Below are positions 1-7,228 of a stretch of DNA of 64,000 bases, one piece after another. The position numbers and the translations under genes are program-made. The notes under the pieces are model-generated. The model saw only the letters and a program-made list of their open reading frames with translations. It searched no databases and had not been told where the DNA came from. Within the stretch, counting starts at the first letter, position 1. Every line of letters starts with the position of its first letter. This DNA is from Natronoglomus mannanivorans (GTDB taxonomy: Archaea > Halobacteriota > Halobacteria > Halobacteriales > Natrialbaceae), in the NCBI GenBank assembly GCA_025517485.1, contig JAOPKB010000001.1, forward strand, positions 682,001 to 746,000. Reading direction: 5' to 3'.

Positions 1-105
1 ATCGAGCCACTTCGGTTTCGGATAGCTTCCGACGGTCGTCGTGAGCAGGAAGTGATCGTGGGGATGGTCCGGCGGACGGAAGCGTTCTCGAGTCGTGGTC
101 GACAT
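1..105 (-). CDS. metE: Methionine synthase (MetE-type), N-terminal fragment
   Basis: Only the first 35 codons are in the window; the gene continues leftwards off the edge. The start ATG is at 105 on the minus strand. The peptide begins MSTTTRERF and contains TTTVGSYPKPKWL, which matches the N-terminus of archaeal cobalamin-independent methionine synthases, where a conserved VGSxP motif opens the catalytic barrel. The family transfers a methyl group from a folate or corrinoid donor to homocysteine in the cytoplasm. It is transcribed away from the sdh operon. Identity rests on this short segment only. Confidence 0.75.
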   Translation of the reverse strand, partial: MSTTTRERFRPPDHPHDHFLLTTTVGSYPKPKWLD

Positions 106-130
106 ACAGCATCCCCAACACTATGCCCGT

Positions 131-164
131 TATTAATTTTTCTCTAGTAGGAAATACCTAGTAG
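131..164 (-). promoter_or_regulatory. metE promoter with upstream direct repeats
   Basis: An AT-rich box (AAAATTAATA on the minus strand, 131-140) lies about 30 bases before the metE ATG, the usual distance for a leaderless haloarchaeal promoter. Just upstream of it the 7-mer CTAGTAG occurs at 144-150 and again at 158-164, a 14-base period. This could be an activator or repressor site. Function is inferred from position only. Confidence 0.45.
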
Positions 165-306
165 TAATTCACTGTCGGTGTATCGACTCGAGTACGACGT
201 GAGGACGGTCGCGATGAGAAACGGGCGAGACGATGTGGTCGGAAACCGAGAAATCGAACCGACCCGAACGTGTACGGTGACATTCACGAACCCCCCGTGA
301 AGTATA

Positions 307-322
307 ACGAACGTTTGTTCGT
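307..322. promoter_or_regulatory. Perfect inverted repeat upstream of sdhC
   Basis: ACGAAC (307-312) and GTTCGT (317-322) form a perfect inverted repeat with a 4-base spacer, about 70 bases upstream of sdhC. A plausible TATA-like box (TTCTATACC, 355-363) lies between it and the sdhC ATG at 392, giving a near-leaderless start. The palindrome sits where a dimeric regulator would bind, but no regulator is identified. Confidence 0.4.
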
Positions 323-391
323 GACTGGGGCTGACGGACGCAGATAAAAGTAACTTCTATACCCCCACGGTCCAACCCTCGGGATGAGAGT

Positions 392-823
392 ATGAGTCAG
401 TCTTACAATCGCGGCCTCATCGAGGACTTCGGCCGGTGGAAGGAGTTCTCAGCCGGGATGTGGGCGTGGATTTTTCACAAATTCACCGGGTGGATGCTGA
501 TCGGCTACCTGTTCACTCACATCGCCGTACTGAGTAGTGCTATCGCAGCGGCCGACGGCCAGACCATAATGTTGGAGGGCGAAGCGGTCAACGCCTACAC
601 GGGGACCATTCAGGGCCTCGAGAGCCTCTTTATCATTCGGGTGCTCGAGGTCGGTCTGCTCGCCGTCGCAGTATTCCACATTCTGAACGGGCTTCGACTG
701 CTGATGGTCGATCTCGGCATCGGACTCGAGGCACAGGACAAGAGCTTCTACGCGTCGTTGATCCTCACAGGTGTGATCACCGTCGCGAGCGTGCCAACGT
801 TCATGCAGGGGGTCGGTCTCTGA
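392..823 (+). CDS. sdhC: Succinate dehydrogenase cytochrome b subunit
   Basis: Membrane anchor of complex II (succinate:menaquinone reductase), 143 residues. Three hydrophobic helices are visible, near residues 25-50, 75-100 and 118-138. A conserved histidine in the [10 protein letters not shown] stretch at about residue 96 is the expected heme b ligand; a second, in WIFHKFTGW near residue 29, precedes the first helix. The stop overlaps the sdhD start (TGATG), so the two anchor subunits are translationally coupled. Four genes follow in the order C-D-B-A, the usual haloarchaeal arrangement. The start at 392 has no Shine-Dalgarno, consistent with a leaderless first gene. Confidence 0.93.
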   Translation: MSQSYNRGLIEDFGRWKEFSAGMWAWIFHKFTGWMLIGYLFTHIAVLSSAIAAADGQTIMLEGEAVNAYTGTIQGLESLFIIRVLEVGLLAVAVFHILNGLRLLMVDLGIGLEAQDKSFYASLILTGVITVASVPTFMQGVGL

Positions 824-1188
824 TGGCGGAGCGTTACTCCTCGTTCACGCCGGGCGGAACCGGCTGGTTGCTCCAGCGCATCACGGCGGCGTTTCTCGTC
901 GTCGTGCTCGCGTTTCACTTCTTCCAGTTGCACTTCATCACTCACGCCGCGGACGTGACCTTCGCCGGCACGCAGGCTCGGATGGAACACGTCGGCTACT
1001 TCCTGACGATGGTGTTGTTCCTCGTCACGGCCACGTTCCACGGCATCAACGGCGTCTACAACGCGCTGGTCAACCAGGGACTCGACGGCATCCAGAAGAA
1101 AGTCGTTCTCGCAGTCCTTACCATCGCTGGGCTCGCACTGATCGCACAAGGAACCTACGTCGCACTCGTCATGGCGGGGTGGGCATAA
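823..1188 (+). CDS. sdhD: Succinate dehydrogenase membrane anchor subunit
   Basis: Second membrane anchor of succinate dehydrogenase, 121 residues with three predicted helices (about 15-38, 55-75 and 90-115). Histidines sit in the first helix region (FHFFQLHFITH) and in the second (TFHGINGVYN), as in archaeal SdhD where they help bind heme and quinone. The ATG overlaps the sdhC stop by one base, and sdhB starts one base after its TAA. The N-terminal GGTGWLLQRITA segment is typical of the family. Confidence 0.9.
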   Translation: MAERYSSFTPGGTGWLLQRITAAFLVVVLAFHFFQLHFITHAADVTFAGTQARMEHVGYFLTMVLFLVTATFHGINGVYNALVNQGLDGIQKKVVLAVLTIAGLALIAQGTYVALVMAGWA

Positions 1189-1189
1189 C

Positions 1190-2104
1190 ATGAGTACACA
1201 ACAGCAAGAACCCGACACTGACGCCGAAACGGAACCGGAGGAACCGGAGAGTCAGGAAGTCCCGGCCGACCAGGAGATGAGCGGACTGGCCTCCCCACAA
1301 CAACAGCGCCTCCAGCGCAAGCACGACGGGATGGCCGAACGCGAACGGGAGGCCGCCGAAGACGACCTCGAGGGCGACAGCGTCCACATCAAGGTGTTTC
1401 GCTACGACCCCGAAGTCGAAGGGAAACAGGAGCCCCGATTCGACGACTTCCACGTCCCCTTCGAGCGCGGGATGACCGTCCTCGACGCGGTCATCTACGC
1501 GCGCGACGAGTTCGATTCCTCGCTCACCTTCAGACACTCCTGCCGACAGGCGATCTGTGGCTCGGACGCCTTCTTCGTCAACGGTCGACAGCGTCTGGGC
1601 TGTAAGACCCAGATCTCGGAACTCGACCAGCCCGTCCGCATCGAGCCGCTGCCACACCAGGAGGTCGTCAAAGACCTCGTCGTGGACATGGACCACTTCT
1701 ACGACCAGATGCATGCCGTCGAGCCGTACTTCCAGGACGAGGATACGCCCGACTCGGCTGATCTCGAGGAGCAGCGCCAGAGTCCCGAAAACCGCGAGAA
1801 GATCAAGATGTCCTCGCGGTGTATCTGGTGCGGTGCGTGTATGTCCTCGTGTAACATCGCGGCCGGCGACAACGAGTATCTCGGTCCGGCGGCGATCAAC
1901 AAGGCCTACAAGTTCGCGATGGACGACCGTGAGAGCGAAGAGATCAAAGAGCATCGACTCCGCATCGTCGAACAGGAACACGGCGTCTGGCGCTGCCAGA
2001 CCCAGTTCTCCTGTACCGAGGTGTGTCCGAAAGACATTCCGCTCACCGAGCACATTCAGGAGCTCAAGCGGGAAGCGGTCAAGAAGAACCTGAAGTTCTG
2101 GTAA
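1190..2104 (+). CDS. sdhB: Succinate dehydrogenase iron-sulfur subunit
   Basis: Electron-transfer subunit that carries electrons from the SdhA flavin to the membrane quinone site. After an acidic, Gln-rich extension of about 60 residues comes a plant-type ferredoxin domain with a [2Fe-2S] motif around residues 118-138 (SCRQAICGSD...C). The third ligand position is Asp rather than Cys, as is also known in bacterial SdhB. The C-terminal half has CIWCGACMSSC and a later C...CTEVCPKD, the [4Fe-4S] and [3Fe-4S] ligand sets. It lies between sdhD (1-base gap) and sdhA (2-base gap). The long N-terminal tail is a halophile-type addition. Confidence 0.95.
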   Translation: MSTQQQEPDTDAETEPEEPESQEVPADQEMSGLASPQQQRLQRKHDGMAEREREAAEDDLEGDSVHIKVFRYDPEVEGKQEPRFDDFHVPFERGMTVLDAVIYARDEFDSSLTFRHSCRQAICGSDAFFVNGRQRLGCKTQISELDQPVRIEPLPHQEVVKDLVVDMDHFYDQMHAVEPYFQDEDTPDSADLEEQRQSPENREKIKMSSRCIWCGACMSSCNIAAGDNEYLGPAAINKAYKFAMDDRESEEIKEHRLRIVEQEHGVWRCQTQFSCTEVCPKDIPLTEHIQELKREAVKKNLKFW

Positions 2105-2106
2105 CT

Positions 2107-3960
2107 ATGTACGAACACGACGTCATCGTGGTCGGCGCCGGCGGCGCCGGCCTCCGGGCTGCAATCGGCGCCCACGAAGCGGGCGCGGACGTAGCGATGG
2201 TCACGAAACTCCACCCGGTCCGCAGCCACACCGGCGCGGCCGAAGGGGGAATCAACGCGGCACTGCGCGAGGGCGACGACTGGGAACTCCACGCCTACGA
2301 CACCATGAAGGGGTCGGACTACCTGGGCGACGCGCCGGCGATCGAGACCCTCGCACAGGACGCTCCCGAGGACACGATCACCCTAGAACACTGGGGAATG
2401 CCGTTCTCGCGAGAAGACGACGGCACCGTCTCCCAGCGACCGTTCGGCGGCCTCTCGTTCCCGCGGACGACCTACGCCGGTGCCGAAACCGGCCACCACC
2501 TGCTGCACACGATGTACGAGCAGGTCGTCAAACGCGGCATTCAGGTCTACGACGAGTGGTACGTGATGAACCTCGCCGTGACCGACGAACCGGATCCCAA
2601 CGACCGAACCTGCCACGGCGTCGTCGCCTACGACGTCCAGTCGGGTACCGTCGAGGGGTTCAAGGCGAATCAGGGCGTCATCCTCGCGACCGGCGGTCCC
2701 GGACAGGCGTTCGACCACACGACCAACGCCGTCTCCTGTACCGGTGACGGGAACGCGATGGCCTACCGCGCGGGCGTCCCGATGGAGGACATGGAGTTCG
2801 TCCAGTTCCACCCGACGACCCTGCCCAGTACGGGCGTCCTCATCTCCGAGGGGGTTCGCGGCGAAGGTGGGATCCTCTACAACGAGGGCGGCGAGCGGTT
2901 CATGTTCGAGCACGGCTACGCCAACAACGACGGCGAACTGGCGAGTCGGGACGTCGTCTCTCGAGCCGAACTCACCGAGGTCAACAACGGCCGCGGGATC
3001 GAAGACGAGTACGTCCACCTCGACATGCGCCACCTCGGCTCCGAACGCATTCTCGACCGCCTCGAGAACATCCTCCACTTGGCGGAGGACTTCGAGGGCG
3101 TCGACGGGCTCGTCGAGCCGATGCCGGTCAAACCCGGCCAGCACTACGAGATGGGCGGGATCGAGACCGACGAGAACGGCGCGACGTGTATCGACGGCCT
3201 CTACGCCGCCGGTGAGTGTGCCTGCGTCTCCGTCCACGGCGCGAACCGACTCGGCGGGAACGCCTTACCGGAACTCATCGTCTTCGGCAAGCGCGCCGGA
3301 CGCCACGCGGCCGGCGACGACCTCGGCGAGGCCGAGATCGAGACGGGATACAGCGAGGGCGTCGAAGAGGAGGACATGGAGCTTCCGATCACGCCCGGCG
3401 AAGCCGGTATTGCGGAGACCGGCGCGACCGACACGGAGGACGTCGCCGCCGACGGATCCGGTCAGCTGTCCGATCCCGATGGCGTCCTCGATCGGACGAT
3501 CACCGAGGAGCGCGAGCGCGTCGAGTACCTGATGGAGAAAGACGACGGGATTCAACACGCCGAGATCCGCGCGAAACTCCAGAAGGCGATGACTGAAGAC
3601 GTGAACGTCTTCCGGACCGAAGCGGGCCTCAAGCGCGCATTGAAGACCATCCGGGAGTGCCGTGAGGCGTATCGCGACGTCTACGTCGACGATCCCTCGC
3701 GGACGTTCAACACCGACTTGCAGATGACCATCGAGACGCGTAACCTGATCGACGTTGCCGAGACGATCACGCTCGGCGCGCTGGTTCGCAACGAGTTCCG
3801 CGGCGCCCACTGGCGCCAGGAGAAGCAGGAACGCGACGACGAGAACTGGCTCAAACACACGCTCGTCTCCTGGAACGGCGGCAAACCGTCGATCTGGTAC
3901 CGCCCGGTCATCCTCGAGGGCGAGAACAAGACCTACGAGCCGAAAGTGCGGAGTTACTGA
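2107..3960 (+). CDS. sdhA: Succinate dehydrogenase flavoprotein subunit
   Basis: Catalytic subunit of complex II, 617 residues, oxidising succinate to fumarate. It starts with a Rossmann FAD motif (VVGAGGAGLRAA, about residues 8-19). RSHTGAAEGG follows, and its His41 is the expected covalent FAD attachment site. Further on are the FHPTTL and GEGG substrate-binding motifs and the C-terminal helical domain. I chose the ATG at 2107, two bases after the sdhB stop, because an upstream in-frame start would overlap sdhB by about 80 bases and add non-homologous residues. It contains an acidic insert of about 55 residues near residues 410-465, expected in halophiles. Confidence 0.95.
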   Translation: MYEHDVIVVGAGGAGLRAAIGAHEAGADVAMVTKLHPVRSHTGAAEGGINAALREGDDWELHAYDTMKGSDYLGDAPAIETLAQDAPEDTITLEHWGMPFSREDDGTVSQRPFGGLSFPRTTYAGAETGHHLLHTMYEQVVKRGIQVYDEWYVMNLAVTDEPDPNDRTCHGVVAYDVQSGTVEGFKANQGVILATGGPGQAFDHTTNAVSCTGDGNAMAYRAGVPMEDMEFVQFHPTTLPSTGVLISEGVRGEGGILYNEGGERFMFEHGYANNDGELASRDVVSRAELTEVNNGRGIEDEYVHLDMRHLGSERILDRLENILHLAEDFEGVDGLVEPMPVKPGQHYEMGGIETDENGATCIDGLYAAGECACVSVHGANRLGGNALPELIVFGKRAGRHAAGDDLGEAEIETGYSEGVEEEDMELPITPGEAGIAETGATDTEDVAADGSGQLSDPDGVLDRTITEERERVEYLMEKDDGIQHAEIRAKLQKAMTEDVNVFRTEAGLKRALKTIRECREAYRDVYVDDPSRTFNTDLQMTIETRNLIDVAETITLGALVRNEFRGAHWRQEKQERDDENWLKHTLVSWNGGKPSIWYRPVILEGENKTYEPKVRSY

Positions 3961-4044
3961 GCGGCCGATTTTCGGTCGGCGTCCGTCATCGAGACTCGTT
4001 TTGGGCGTCCAAACACGGAAGTGAGAGTCATCCGAAGTCGACGC

Positions 4045-4659
4045 ATGACCGACGAACCGGCGAACTGGTGGGACGAGGCCTACGAGGGTGACGTCCCGTG
4101 GGACATCGGTCGGCCGCAGTCGGCGATCGTTCGACTCGCCGAACGCGGCGAGATCGTCGGCGACGTGCTCGACGTCGGCTGTGGAACGGGAACGCACGCG
4201 CTGTCTCTCGCGTCTCGAGGCCACCGCGTGACGGGAATCGACATCTCGTCGCGGGCGGTCGAGCGGGCACGCGAGAAACTCCGCGTACGTCGCGAGCGAG
4301 AACCCGATCTCGATGTGACGTTTCGCGTCGGAAACGCGCTCGATCTCGAGTTAGACGACCACCTGGGAGGGAGTCGGTTCGAGACAGTCGTCGACAGCGG
4401 CACGTTCCACGTCTTCGAGAAACCGTTACGGGGACGGTACGCGGACAGTCTCGCGACGGTACTCGAGTCCGGTGGTCGGGCTCACGTACTCGTGTTCAGC
4501 GATCGTGCGCCACCCGACTGGGGGCCGACACCGGTCGCACGCGAGGACTTCGCCGAGACCTTCGCGGACGGCTGGCGCGTTCTGTCGGTACGGGAGGAAC
4601 CGTTCGAGACGACTCACGAATCAGTGGCAGGCTACCTCGCGACGCTCGAGCGACTGTGA
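4045..4659 (+). CDS. Class I SAM-dependent methyltransferase
   Basis: Methyltransferase of 204 residues with an N-terminal WWDEAYEGDVPWDIGRPQ segment typical of the thiopurine/tellurite-resistance-like group. Motif I (LDVGCGTGTHAL) at about residues 39-50 binds S-adenosylmethionine, followed by the acidic residue of motif II (GIDISSRAV). The substrate cannot be read from sequence. I prefer the ATG at 4045; a GTG at 4021 would add eight residues. It stands alone downstream of sdhA and is probably not part of that operon. Confidence 0.8.
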   Translation: MTDEPANWWDEAYEGDVPWDIGRPQSAIVRLAERGEIVGDVLDVGCGTGTHALSLASRGHRVTGIDISSRAVERAREKLRVRREREPDLDVTFRVGNALDLELDDHLGGSRFETVVDSGTFHVFEKPLRGRYADSLATVLESGGRAHVLVFSDRAPPDWGPTPVAREDFAETFADGWRVLSVREEPFETTHESVAGYLATLERL

Positions 4660-4681
4660 ACGGGCGAAGAGTAAGCGATCG

Positions 4682-4876
4682 CTAGAGGCCCAGCGTCTCG
4701 AGCAGGTCGATCCCGGCGTCGAAGTGATCGATCAGTTTGTAGCCGACGTAGATGCCGACGATACCCATTATTCCGGGGAGTTCCGGCGGTGCTGGAATCG
4801 GGATATTCAGGAAACGAAACAGCGCGCCGGTGAGCGTTCCGGTGAGGAGTGCGAGGATCGTGAGCTGTGTCGACAT
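4682..4876 (-). CDS. XapX-domain small membrane protein
   Basis: Protein of 64 residues with two hydrophobic helices (about 4-22 and 36-54) and the signature GALFRFLNIPIPAPPELPG, which matches the XapX family of small bacterial and archaeal membrane proteins. The family function is unknown. It converges with the methyltransferase gene on the other strand (22-base gap between stops). An in-frame ATG nine codons upstream exists, but the family normally begins close to the first helix. Confidence 0.75.
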   Translation of the reverse strand: MSTQLTILALLTGTLTGALFRFLNIPIPAPPELPGIMGIVGIYVGYKLIDHFDAGIDLLETLGL

Positions 4877-5060
4877 GGCTGTGAATGCCAGACGGGAGGG
4901 CATAAGCGATGGGACACGATCTATAATGGTCGATAATGTAGAACGACGATCGTCTCATCGTCGTCGGATGAATTCGAGGGATACATGCCAGTAAACGACC
5001 GTTTCTGGCGATGGGGATCGCTTCCACTAGATGAAAGTTCGACAATCGTCGTGAGGTGGA

Positions 5061-5067
5061 TTTATTA
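5061..5067 (+). promoter_or_regulatory. TATA-like box for the winged-helix gene at 5092
   Basis: TTTATTA at 5061-5067 ends about 25 bases before the ATG at 5092, indicating a leaderless transcript. This spacing also supports 5092 as the true start over an upstream ATG at 5056, which lies before the box. Confidence 0.55.
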
Positions 5068-5091
5068 TCGTCGAAAACACGATGTGTTCGT

Positions 5092-5322
5092 ATGGCCGCA
5101 CACGCGTTGCAGGACGAAGACGTATCGGTGCCAGCCGACCTCGAGTCGGGACGCGCGAAACTCGTGTATCTCTACCTCGCGGTTCGCGGCGAGGCGACGG
5201 CCGACGACGTCTGTTCTGCGCTGCACATCGACAAGGGGTCGGTACTGACGATCACCGGAACGCTCCGCGAACGGGGCCACATTCGCCAGCGAAACGGCCG
5301 GTACGGCGTCGTCTCCGCTTAA
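5092..5322 (+). CDS. Small winged-helix DNA-binding protein
   Basis: Protein of 76 residues that is almost entirely one winged helix-turn-helix: a helix (AKLVYLYLAVRGEATADDV), a recognition helix (IDKGSVLTITGTLRERGHI) and a short wing (RQRNGRYGVV). It resembles the MarR/TrmB-like single-domain regulators common in haloarchaea. No ligand or dimerisation domain is present. Its stop overlaps the stop of the convergent gene on the minus strand by four bases. The regulated genes are unknown. Confidence 0.75.
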   Translation: MAAHALQDEDVSVPADLESGRAKLVYLYLAVRGEATADDVCSALHIDKGSVLTITGTLRERGHIRQRNGRYGVVSA

Positions 5323-5618
5323 TTCTGTACTCGTTCGAGGAGGACGTCCGCGACAAACGAACCGACCATCAGCGGGACGATTACGTAGCCGAAGGCGTGA
5401 AGTAACACGAACGTGGCCCACTGCGCGAGCGGGTCGGTCGGAGGCCACAGGGCCGTAGTCGCTTCGGCGAGAAACCCTCGAGTCAGATAGACTAACACGA
5501 GCAGCGTCGCGAACGAACAGACGAGTCGGATCGCGAGCCGCTGGCGGTCGACACTGGAACTCGAGTCGGGATCGGAATCGGTGGCGAGAGGCGGATCCGA
5601 CCACTCGTCGTCGTCCAT
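5319..5618 (-). CDS. Membrane protein of unknown function
   Basis: About 99 residues: an acidic Ser/Asp-rich cytoplasmic start (residues 1-25), then two clear membrane helices (about 30-50 and 67-90) joined by a short loop. I do not recognise the family. The start at 5618 (MDDDEW) avoids a proline-rich leader that looks non-coding. It converges on the winged-helix gene with overlapping stop codons. Confidence 0.55.
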   Translation of the reverse strand: MDDDEWSDPPLATDSDPDSSSSVDRQRLAIRLVCSFATLLVLVYLTRGFLAEATTALWPPTDPLAQWATFVLLHAFGYVIVPLMVGSFVADVLLERVQN

Positions 5619-5816
5619 ATCGGGACGGAGGGCTGGCCGTGGCTTGAACGGTTCGACTCGAGGGGGGTTGGCGGGTGACAGCAACAACGGCAACGGTGAC
5701 GAAGACGAAAATGAGACCGAAATCTACAGAAAACACAGCGAGAGTGCCCCGGAGCTTGACCCCGAGGGTGAATCGCGTCCACTAACTCGACTACCCAACG
5801 CCAATCACAACAGTTA

Positions 5817-5836
5817 TGCTAACAAAATTGCTAACA
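5817..5836. repeat. Two direct repeats TGCTAACA in front of the RHH gene
   Basis: The 8-mer TGCTAACA occurs at 5817-5824 and 5829-5836, a 12-base period close to one helical turn, ending 9 bases before the ATG of the small ribbon-helix-helix gene. RHH dimers typically bind short tandem sites one turn apart, so this may be an operator for self-regulation. That role is inference. Confidence 0.45.
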
Positions 5837-5845
5837 TATACTGTA

Positions 5846-5980
5846 ATGGCTATGACCGAACGACACTTGCGGGTGGACCTCACGGACGAGGACATTCAGC
5901 GTGCCAAAGACTACGCTGACGAACACGGGCTTCGGATGCCTCGTGCGTACGGAGACCTCATTCGATCTGGGTTAGAATAG
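5846..5980 (+). CDS. 44-residue ribbon-helix-helix protein linked to TnpB
   Basis: The start ATG is at 5846 and the TAG at 5978-5980 directly abuts the tnpB ATG at 5981, so the two are almost certainly co-transcribed. The 44 residues fit the RHH (Arc/CopG) fold: a beta strand RHLRVDLTDED (6-16), helix A IQRAKDYADEHGL (17-29) and helix B MPRAYGDLIRSGL (31-43). RHH proteins bind DNA as dimers and often repress their own operon. It could control tnpB expression or act as an antitoxin-like partner; it is too short to carry a second domain. In-frame ATG alternatives (5846 or 5852) differ by two residues. Confidence 0.65.
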   Translation: MAMTERHLRVDLTDEDIQRAKDYADEHGLRMPRAYGDLIRSGLE

Positions 5981-7216
5981 ATGGACCTCACGCTTCGCTT
6001 CCGTGCGTACCCCGACGAGGATACCGCGAGCGAAGCGTGGCGTCACATCGACATTCACCGACAGATTCGCAACCACGCCGTCCGCGACTACTACCGCGCA
6101 CCGCGGAACGACCGTCCGAGTGCCTACGACCAACACCGCAAGCTCACCGAGTGGAAACAGCGGTGGTCGATATTCGCCGGCGTATCGGCTCATGCCGCTC
6201 AACAGACGGTAAGTCAGATCCAGAAGGATCAGAAAACACTCAAAGAACACCGGAAGAACGGTCGCAAAACCGGGCGGCTCAAGTGGCAAGGTGCGGGCGA
6301 GTTCCGGTCGGTAGCGTACCAGTCAGAAGGCTTCAACGTCAATCACACGACGGGCCACGACTTTGGGACGCTTACCCTCTCGAAAATCGGCGACGTACCG
6401 ATCCGCGCACACCGAGACTTGCCGGAGACCGAGAACGTCAAACGAGCGATTCTCAAGAAGGAACGAACCGGCGCGTGGGCCGTCTGCTTCGTGGTCGAAG
6501 GCGAACAGCCCGAGAAGCCAGACCCGGACGAGATTGACCCCGCTGACTGTATCGGCGTGGACCTCGGTATCCAGTCGTACATCCACACGAGCGACGACCT
6601 TTCGGTCGAGTGCTTGGACCTCTCCGACGAGTACGACCAATACGCCCGCGAACAGCGGTCACTCGACCGCAAGCAACGCGGGTCAGCGAACTGGGAGGAA
6701 CAACGCCGGAAGGTCGCCAAAGCGAAGCGCCGAATTCGGTGGAAGGTGCTCGATTTCCAGCACAAGCTTTCGACGTGGCTCGTCAAAGAATACGACGTGG
6801 TGGCGGTCGAAGATCTCGACGTAAAGCCGATGCTCGAAACGTCACAATCGGCAAAAAACAAGCAGGACGCCGCGTGGTCACGGTTTCTCGACCTGCTCGA
6901 ATACAAGGGCGACCTGTACGGAACGCACGTCGTCCGGGTCGATGCTCGCGGGACGACGAAAGAGTGCAACGAGTGCGGGGTCGAAACCAGCAAACCGCTA
7001 TGGGTCCGGGAACATTCGTGCCCGGCGTGCGGTCACACGGAAGACCGCGACTTGAATGCGGCAAAGAACATCCTCGACAGGGGACTCAATTCACTTCATG
7101 TAGGGCCGGGACGGTCCGAATCAATGCCTGTGGAGACCGTGCTCCCTGCGTTCGCTCGTCATTCAGGGCGAGTGGATGCAAAGCACGTCGTGGAAGCAGG
7201 AAGCCCCGCGACTTGA
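5981..7216 (+). CDS. tnpB: TnpB RNA-guided endonuclease (IS1341-type 'transposase')
   Basis: Protein of 411 residues, full length for TnpB, the ancestor of Cas12. The split RuvC active site is complete: Asp194 in GVDLGIQS, Glu277 in VAVEDLDV and Asp357 in EDRDLNAAKN. The zinc finger between RuvC-II and RuvC-III has Cys329, Cys332, Cys347 and Cys350. The N-terminal 130 residues form the OrfB helix-turn-helix/wedge region. Family members use an RNA made from the element's right end to cut matching DNA, which helps the element persist. It lies directly after the RHH gene, and its 3' end overlaps the predicted guide RNA. All catalytic residues are intact, so it is probably active. Confidence 0.92.
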   Translation: MDLTLRFRAYPDEDTASEAWRHIDIHRQIRNHAVRDYYRAPRNDRPSAYDQHRKLTEWKQRWSIFAGVSAHAAQQTVSQIQKDQKTLKEHRKNGRKTGRLKWQGAGEFRSVAYQSEGFNVNHTTGHDFGTLTLSKIGDVPIRAHRDLPETENVKRAILKKERTGAWAVCFVVEGEQPEKPDPDEIDPADCIGVDLGIQSYIHTSDDLSVECLDLSDEYDQYAREQRSLDRKQRGSANWEEQRRKVAKAKRRIRWKVLDFQHKLSTWLVKEYDVVAVEDLDVKPMLETSQSAKNKQDAAWSRFLDLLEYKGDLYGTHVVRVDARGTTKECNECGVETSKPLWVREHSCPACGHTEDRDLNAAKNILDRGLNSLHVGPGRSESMPVETVLPAFARHSGRVDAKHVVEAGSPAT

Positions 7217-7228
7217 CGCGGGGTGTGT
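7090..7228 (+). ncRNA. Predicted right-end (omega/sense-overlapping) RNA of the TnpB element
   Basis: In IS200/IS605 elements the RNA partner of TnpB overlaps the 3' end of tnpB and ends at the right boundary. Sense-overlapping RNAs at this position are reported in Halobacterium. Here the last 120 bases of tnpB are GC-rich and fold-prone, and a perfect 7-bp stem (7204-7210 with 7217-7223) contains the tnpB stop in its loop. Bases just beyond about 7228 would act as the guide. Limits are approximate. Confidence 0.5.

Larger units (their letters stand above)
5811..7228 (+). mobile_element. IS1341-type (IS200/IS605 family) TnpB element, no TnpA
   Basis: The element consists of a small ribbon-helix-helix gene, an intact tnpB and a right-end hairpin; no Y1 transposase (tnpA) is present, so it cannot move without help. 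The right end is marked by the stem CCCCGCG/CGCGGGG at 7204-7223, typical of haloarchaeal elements of this type. The left end is not sharply defined; I place it at the ACAGTTAT...ATATACTGT inverted repeat around 5811-5844. Boundaries are estimates. Confidence 0.7.

Noticed and set aside
2023..2106. Longer sdhA start overlapping sdhB
   Set aside because: Extra residues are out of family and would overlap the sdhB C-terminus; the ATG at 2107 begins directly with the FAD-domain strand.
5981..7216. TnpB considered as a Cas12-type effector
   Set aside because: Size (411 residues), right-end hairpin and lack of a CRISPR array or cas1 fit a transposon-borne TnpB.
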